Shown here piece by piece: positions 58,492 to 64,000 of a DNA stretch of 64,000 bases. This stretch comes from Mytilus californianus. Lineage: Eukaryota; Mollusca; Bivalvia; Mytilida; Mytilidae. The position numbers were made by a program, and so were the translations under genes. The notes below the pieces were generated by a model. The model was not told the origin of the DNA. It did not search any database and saw nothing but the letters and a program-made list of their open reading frames with translations. Numbering within the stretch: position 1 is the stretch's first letter; the number at the start of each line of letters is the position of its first letter. The stretch lies in assembly GCF_021869535.1 (NCBI RefSeq), contig NW_026262734.1:108039088-108103087 (forward strand). The letters run 5' to 3'.

Positions 58492-59031
58492 TTATTTATT
58501 TACATATTTGTTTTTTAATTTCTTATCAACAAATTCTGTCTCTAATCTGAAAAATAAAGACTGATTTTGTCTGACATTTTTAAAAACAAAAGTTATTTTA
58601 AAATATGTACCATCTGGTCCAAATTCCGGTGATAGTTTGTCGATAGGCAAAACGTTTGGCGAGGGAGTAGGGAATCCAAAAGAGCATTCACACGGTGGCG
58701 GAGTCGCATGTGGACATGGATGTGGTTGTGGACATCTGGAACAATCTAACGGTGACGGAGTCGGCTGTGGACATATGCAATCTGTCGCTGACGGAGTCGG
58801 ATGAGGAGAAGTCAGTTGCTGTGTATATCTGGAACAATCTGACGGTGACGGAGTTTGATGTGGACACGGCTGGGGTTGTGGACATCTGGAACAATCTGAC
58901 GGCGACGGAGTTGGAAGTTGACATCTGGAACAATCTGGCAAAGTTGCTAGATTTGCTGTCGGACTTATTGGAATTGTAGTCTTCATAATTACACGACAAA
59001 ATGTCAGCAGTGAACTTGATACTGGTTTCAT
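58492..59031 (-). CDS. Pro/Ser/Cys-rich repeat protein (hypothetical)
   Basis: The 179-codon frame from ATG 59029-59031 to the stop at 58492 is open upstream without a stop to about 59170 (SKSCIHFKGSKQSTINPLQK...), so the ATG may be internal to an exon. Residues about 33-120 are a degenerate repeat of the type TPSPSDCSRCPQPHPCPH, with many Cys-Pro and Ser-Pro pairs; the C-terminal 50 residues (FGPDGTYFKITFVFKNVRQN...) are non-repetitive and look globular. Repeat spacings at DNA level (93, 57 and 39 bases) are all multiples of three. No signal peptide is evident. Two other frames are also open over the repeat, so coding is likely but not proven. Cys/Pro-rich repeats suggest a structural or matrix protein; no specific function is claimed. 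Confidence 0.45.
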   Translation of the reverse strand: MKPVSSSLLTFCRVIMKTTIPISPTANLATLPDCSRCQLPTPSPSDCSRCPQPQPCPHQTPSPSDCSRYTQQLTSPHPTPSATDCICPQPTPSPLDCSRCPQPHPCPHATPPPCECSFGFPTPSPNVLPIDKLSPEFGPDGTYFKITFVFKNVRQNQSLFFRLETEFVDKKLKNKYVNK

Positions 59032-59170
59032 CGTTATTGCATTGGCACCTGAATGTCCGTTAACATTTTTTGTTTCTTTTGTCTTCTGAAGTGGATTTAT
59101 CGTGCTTTGTTTGCTACCTTTGAAATGAATACAGCTCTTACTTAATATGGTTTGTCCAAAGCGTTTCTCT

Positions 59171-59600
59171 TAAATCGCTTTCATGAGGAACGCTCAAACC
59201 CCAAAACATTGAAAAAGCAGGATAGTATAAATACATGAGAAACAATATAACAAAAAAGTCCTAAACAGAATAGACAAAACCATGTAAATTCAACGTTTCC
59301 TGATACAAATGACTCTTATTTTATCAATAATTCATCAATTTATTAGCCGAAAAATCAAGAAAAGGTATGCTTCAATAACTAGGTTGAGGATACTCTCTCC
59401 GACTTGGAGTTCACCGACGGCCCCAGAAATTAAAAATAACGCTTTATAAATTGGTGTGTTTAAAGCTCTCCTTCAGATTTACCATCATTAATGTATTGTG
59501 TGCTCTGCTTTAAAAGATTCAGAGGTTGAGTCACTTTTCCTTTAAACGTAACTCATATGAAAATTTCATTCAAATCCCATGTATATCTTATCTCTGATTT
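59171..59600. other. No gene recognised
   Basis: The part around TTTGTCCAAAGCGTTTCTCT and CGCTCAAACC may be an old dispersed repeat, from memory only. Confidence 0.3.
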
Positions 59601-59604
59601 CTCG

Positions 59605-59830
59605 GTGATCTCATGAGTGAGGGAAGTTTTTGGTTCGATGCCTGGCTTCGTCACCCTTATGAAATGACAATTGATATTTGCTGCTTCTCCGCTTTGCATG
59701 CGGCATGTTGGAGTAAGCTATAAAAAACTGGTAAGCTCGGTAACATAATAGTGTGTCAAGGTTGGGTAAATTCCATCATGTGGATTTGTACCATGTACTC
59801 AACCAGATGACAAATCAAACTCAGCATGTC
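59605..59830 (+). mobile_element. tRNA-derived SINE, diverged copy
   Basis: GGTTCGATGCC (B box) near 59631 is followed by ACAATTGATATTTGCTGCTT and CTCCGCTTTGCATGCGGCAT, the same core as in the SINE at 14130-14941 (read in reverse there), then GGAGTAAGC. The A-box region (GGTGATCTCATGAGTGAGG) is worn. Confidence 0.6.
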
Positions 59831-60185
59831 GGTCAAGTACAAAGCAAGGTTGACATATTCTCGTCTTGATATGCATGTAATAGTTTAGACAGGCTGATAA
59901 ACGTCAAGCCATCATCATCGTATCATCTGATTCTGGCTGTTTTGAATTTGACCACGTGGCCAAATAAACTTGTCTATGTCAGACTACCGATTTATTTTCC
60001 CATAAATATAATTTGAATATAACTTGACTTAAATATGCGAAAATTGAAGAATGAAATGGCGTACTCAAAAGAAACGAGGTTTGTTAACTAAAGCATCTTT
60101 TGTTATATAGTTAACGCTATCGAATGTTATTGTATTTATCTAGCAGTGAAAAATTTTGATGAAAAATATAACATGTATATCACTA
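59831..60185. other. No recognised content
   Basis: Nothing supported. Confidence 0.3.
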
Positions 60186-60189
60186 GTGT

Positions 60190-60395
60190 CGCATGTGGAG
60201 CAGGATCTGCTTACCGTTCAGGAGCATCTGAAATCAACTCCGGTTGTCTGTGGGGCTCGTCATTAGTTTTGTATGCGTTATTTTGTAGACTGTTGATAGT
60301 CTATTGGTTGTTTTTTTCGTTTTTTGCCATGGCAATATCAATTTGTCTTTTGAGTTTGAATAACCTTTGGAATCTTCCGCCCATCTTTGATAACG
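60190..60395 (+). repeat. Family C, longer copy
   Basis: GGAGCAGGATCTGCTTACCG, CTCCGGTTGTCTGTGGGGCT, GCCATGGCAATATCAATTTG and CTTCCGCCCATCT follow the family C order. The plus-strand frame 60146-60406 is this repeat. Confidence 0.6.
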
Positions 60396-60399
60396 CATA

Positions 60400-61725
60400 T
60401 CTTTAAACAACACTTGTCAACAGTTGATCTCGATTCCGAAATAAATTTTACCATTATATCATACCTTTTGATTTGCACTTGCAGTCAACCGTAACAAATA
60501 ATATTGCAATTAGTATGACATTCTGGAATAAATAATAATGTGCAAATTAGTTATAAAATTCTCTAAATGAAAAACGTTGAGATATAATTTAAGAAATTTA
60601 CGGAAGAAATTCCGGACTTACTTAAATGTCCCTTTCGTATCTTTTGCATCTCTTATAAGGCAAGCACATGAAACATGACGGGTTGGATACTTTTTCACAT
60701 CACAACCTTCCTTTTTTATCTCGATTAGTATGCTTACAAAGGTTAGTAAGCATTTCGAACAATTCAACATTTTATAAACAGTACATTATAGGTGTATCGA
60801 AAAATATCACCTGCGAGTCATTAGTTTTCTCGACGAAAATATAACTTTAGCATAAAAACTAAATATAGCTAGATAATATGGAATGCATTTAAGGTAACCT
60901 TGAACAGTTTCCAACATTGACAAAAGGAAAATATCTGTTATTCATTGAAACATATGTTTTGTTAGTTTTGCTGCGACTAAAACAACTGTTACTTCCTAAT
61001 TTGTAGCACCTATCCTATTTGTTTGTGCATGATTATTAGATACAAAAGTGATAATGGCGTCCTCAGTATCAAATGATTGATCCCTCCTTTAACATTCATG
61101 TGATTCCTTCATTTTTATTTCTAAAATTTATTTGTAAATTAACAAAGTTTTGAACAGCAGTATACTACGGTTGCCTCTTACTAAAAAATTCAACAGAAAA
61201 TTTTTAAACTCTAAACATATCTTTAAATTTCTTAGTTTTTATTCTCTTCTGATCTGATTTTGTTTCTCTATTACTTTCAATTTATAAAAAAATATACAAG
61301 GGGAAATTTAAAAATTATGACAGCCTTTCGGTATTTATAAACAGAAACAGTATATCTTCCAATTGTAGTTACTTTCATAATATGGCTATGTCAATTGAAT
61401 TTATATTCGTGAAATCGATCACATATATATATATACATAATTATATATAAAAACTAGAAAGTCACAAGCACCGGCGCGGGTGTGCTTCGAAAAGACACAA
61501 TAGATATCTAAGAATAAGGCAGGTGGATAAGTACCACAGCATTACAGTTATCATAATGGGGTTGCTGGCTGTTGAAAATTACGTGGACGTTTCCTCAATG
61601 TTTTTTGAATTTTAGTTTTCTACATTTACCAGTTATGATTTAAACTACCATCATTTTTTTTTATTACGGAGCTTAGGTATATTATGCCAGTATTTTGTGT
61701 ATTTAGAGAAATGTGGGATAGTCGT
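60400..61725. other. No gene recognised
   Basis: AT-rich, with a TATATA run near 61424. Nothing supported. Confidence 0.3.
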
Positions 61726-61729
61726 CAAG

Positions 61730-61890
61730 AATAGATGGGTAGATGTCTGTTTAACGTCCAGCGGTAAATTAAATGCATTTTAAGAACGAGAATATCTTAA
61801 TGCGATATGAATATGCACCATGCTTTGTACTAGATTGACACGATGATTCGGGTGTTTAACGTGATACATCACAGTCCCCTAGAAGACAAG
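61730..61890 (+). repeat. SINE tail fragment
   Basis: GTTTAACGTCCAGCGGTAAA, CTTTGTACTAGATTGACACG and TTCGGGTGTTTAACGTG correspond to the 14085-14190 segment, much diverged. Confidence 0.55.
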
Positions 61891-63050
61891 ACACAATCAT
61901 ATTTGTGACAAACGTTAATTTTATTCTGAAAACAAAATGCAAACACATTCAAATGTTATACTTACAAACAACATTTTGATCTTAAAAACGTATACTTTCA
62001 TTTAACTTTGTCATAGGTAAATGCATAAAGCGTCTGAACTCTGCCGAAACAATATGTTAATTGAAAGCTTCAAGTTTAAAGATAGATCCTTGTTTTGAAA
62101 AAAAAACCACTAGATCAGTCATTAATTAATTGATTATATTTTACAAATGGATTAATATCTAGTATGTGTTTAAATTTTCCTGATAAAATGGACAAAGGAA
62201 CACTAATCTAATAACATGATTATACTGGAAACATTTTTATTCATTTGTTGTAATTGGCTCGATATGAGGAGCCGAGCTCTTTTTTAACCGACTGTAGAAT
62301 TTGTTATAGTGATGTGTTGTTACAACATTGTCCTAGGTTCTAAACAGAAGTTCTAAAACATTCGTTTTAAGGACGTTTCTAAAACATCCGTAATACGGAT
62401 GTATAATCACATGTTTTATTTTCATTAAAAAAAAGCATTGCATAACATTTGCATTATACATTTCTTTCATTGTAACATTATGAAACTAATACGTTAACGT
62501 GCAAAAAGGGTTAAAAAATAAAATATGATGTTTTGATTTATGATAAAGTTAAAATTTTTGACATCCAGTCATGAATTATGAGTTATACTGCTTTGTAAAT
62601 ATAGCATGTATTTGTCTGTGTCATGCATGCCGTATCTGAAGGCTAATACAAGTAAATGTTATTTTTACATCCTGTGATATACGGAAATCGCATGATAGTC
62701 TCATGTGCTTTCAGAGTATTTTAATACGTGTATCACATATAAACTCAAGAAATACGAGTAAAGCGTGTATAAATCCTGCTAAATATCACATTTATATGTA
62801 AACTAAAAGGCACAATGTACATACACATGAAATACTACGCGGAAATGTATATGGCAAATGTCTGTATTACGTATAGAAGGATGCTCATCGTTGAGACAGC
62901 AACCCAACGACAAAAAAAAACCAAACAGCATGCCATACACTTACCCTTTAATTTGTGCAAAAGACTAATACTATCTGTTGAGTTATTCAAGTTTCAATTT
63001 TTATTAAAATCCTAGCAAAAAATATCATATTTCTTGAAGTTTATCATCTC
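61891..63050. other. No gene recognised
   Basis: AT-rich; open frame 62815-63015 has no support. Confidence 0.3.
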
Positions 63051-63054
63051 GTAA

Positions 63055-63760
63055 AAAAAGCTGAGTTTTTATCACAATTTTGACACCAGGGTACAATTTG
63101 GAATGAAGTAATACCTATATATTATTTGTTGTTGAAATACAAACACAAAAAGACTTTTCTCCAAATTTACGATTTTTCTCACGAAAATTAACTTTTAAAC
63201 TCATTTTCACATTCAGTAACAATTTGGAATAGAATATTATTCCTATTTATTAATTTTAAATCATTACATAAAAATATGATTTTCGAAATTTGGAATTAAT
63301 TTTATACCACTCCTTTATAATGTTTGAAATCTTTGATCACTTTGAAATAACTTATTACACCGATATAACAACTTTTTTTGAAATCCTAGCATGAAAAGAC
63401 ATTTTTCAAAATTTGTGAAAGTTTCCCAACATTAAATTGTACCCCCTTCTATAATTAAAAACAAAAACAAACCAATTTGTGACACCTGTAAACAATCTTG
63501 AATAGCATATGTATTTTTTTTATTGAAATCCAACAACAAAAAGATAGTTCCCAAAATTTATGATTTTGTAACAGAAATTAAGTTTTCATGGTACTTTAAC
63601 CTGCAAATTAACGCAGAAATATTTTTTTTCATTGTAAATTTTGAATAGCATATCGTAATTAATATTTATTAATTCATGGAATTTCATCCCCTTCTTTTGA
63701 TTAAAAATTTTTTTATTGTTACATCGGTAAATAAGACTGAATGGCATATGATACTTACAT
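63055..63760. repeat. Highly degenerate tandem repeat, about 110-150 bp
   Basis: Words like ACAATTTGGAATRRARTA, GAAATCCAACAACAAAAAGA and CCAAAATTTATGATTTT recur near 63097, 63221, 63390, 63495, 63640 and 63735 with much divergence. Non-coding. Confidence 0.45.
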
Positions 63761-64000
63761 ATAATTATATTATCAGCTTTTTTTTGTGAAAGAAGATGCT
63801 TTTCAACACAAACTATGTTTTTTTATCACATTTTTTGTCTCACGATATATAACCGGAGGGACAGGGTAAACTCTTAGTGCCATTGGAAGCAAAATATATA
63901 TGGTTTTTGGGGTGGACATATAAAAAACAATAATTTGACATTAACGAAGATCAAAGTCAGAGGTCATTTGCCATTCTATATAACACATCATATTTAGGTG

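Noticed and set aside
60146..60406. Open frame with membrane-like segment
   Set aside because: Lies across a family C repeat copy.

Overview
The window looks like nuclear DNA of a marine bivalve, most likely a mussel (Mytilus-like). It is AT-rich and intron-rich, with small exons carrying good GT/AG sites, and it is crowded with short interspersed repeats, tRNA-derived SINE pieces, Penelope-like reverse transcriptase fragments and a dead Tc1 element of the kinds I associate with mussels. The species call rests on recognising these repeat families and was not checked by any search. There are no bacterial operons, rRNA genes or CRISPR arrays.

Region 1 (1-12 kb, minus strand) holds the one well-supported gene. 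Six exons join with matching phases (348, 91, 183, 131, 97 and 171 nt) into about 340 residues: signal peptide, PAN/apple-like domain, EGF-like module, Sushi/CCP module, then most of a fibrinogen-like (FReD) domain whose last exon lies beyond the left edge. The first exon sits in a tandem duplication of about 1.9 kb (7968-9831 and 9832-11784). The outer copy has a premature stop. The duplication is bounded by copies of one dispersed repeat. A 486-bp foldback element lies in an intron.

Region 2 (12-25 kb) is transposon territory. It has a 1,965-bp element with long terminal inverted repeats that shares its terminal motif (TACGGAAGC-like) and a 6-bp target duplication with the intronic foldback element; it encloses a 519-bp tandem duplication and a tRNA-derived SINE. 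It also has a decayed Penelope-like fragment, a small foldback structure and a Tc1-like DD34E element with near-perfect ends.

Region 3 (24.6-35.6 kb) is a large repeat complex: a 147-bp-period array with AGGTCA half-sites, about 8.7 kb of a 25-bp satellite organised with nine copies of an unrelated spacer, a 1.8-kb higher-order duplication and two strand-inverted blocks, then more 147-bp-type units and CCATGG-rich palindromes.

Region 4 (35.6-64 kb) is repeat-rich with sparse coding signals: an isolated 87-nt coiled-coil-like exon (37.4 kb), a 285-bp tandem triplication (44.8-45.7 kb), an unrecognised secreted helical protein gene with frame breaks (46.2-47.1 kb), two related Penelope-like copies (47.9-50.2 and 51.8-52.7 kb), a putative 3'-terminal exon (57.7 kb), a Pro/Ser/Cys-rich repeat ORF (58.5-59.2 kb) and further SINE pieces. 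Intervals with no recognised content are listed as such.
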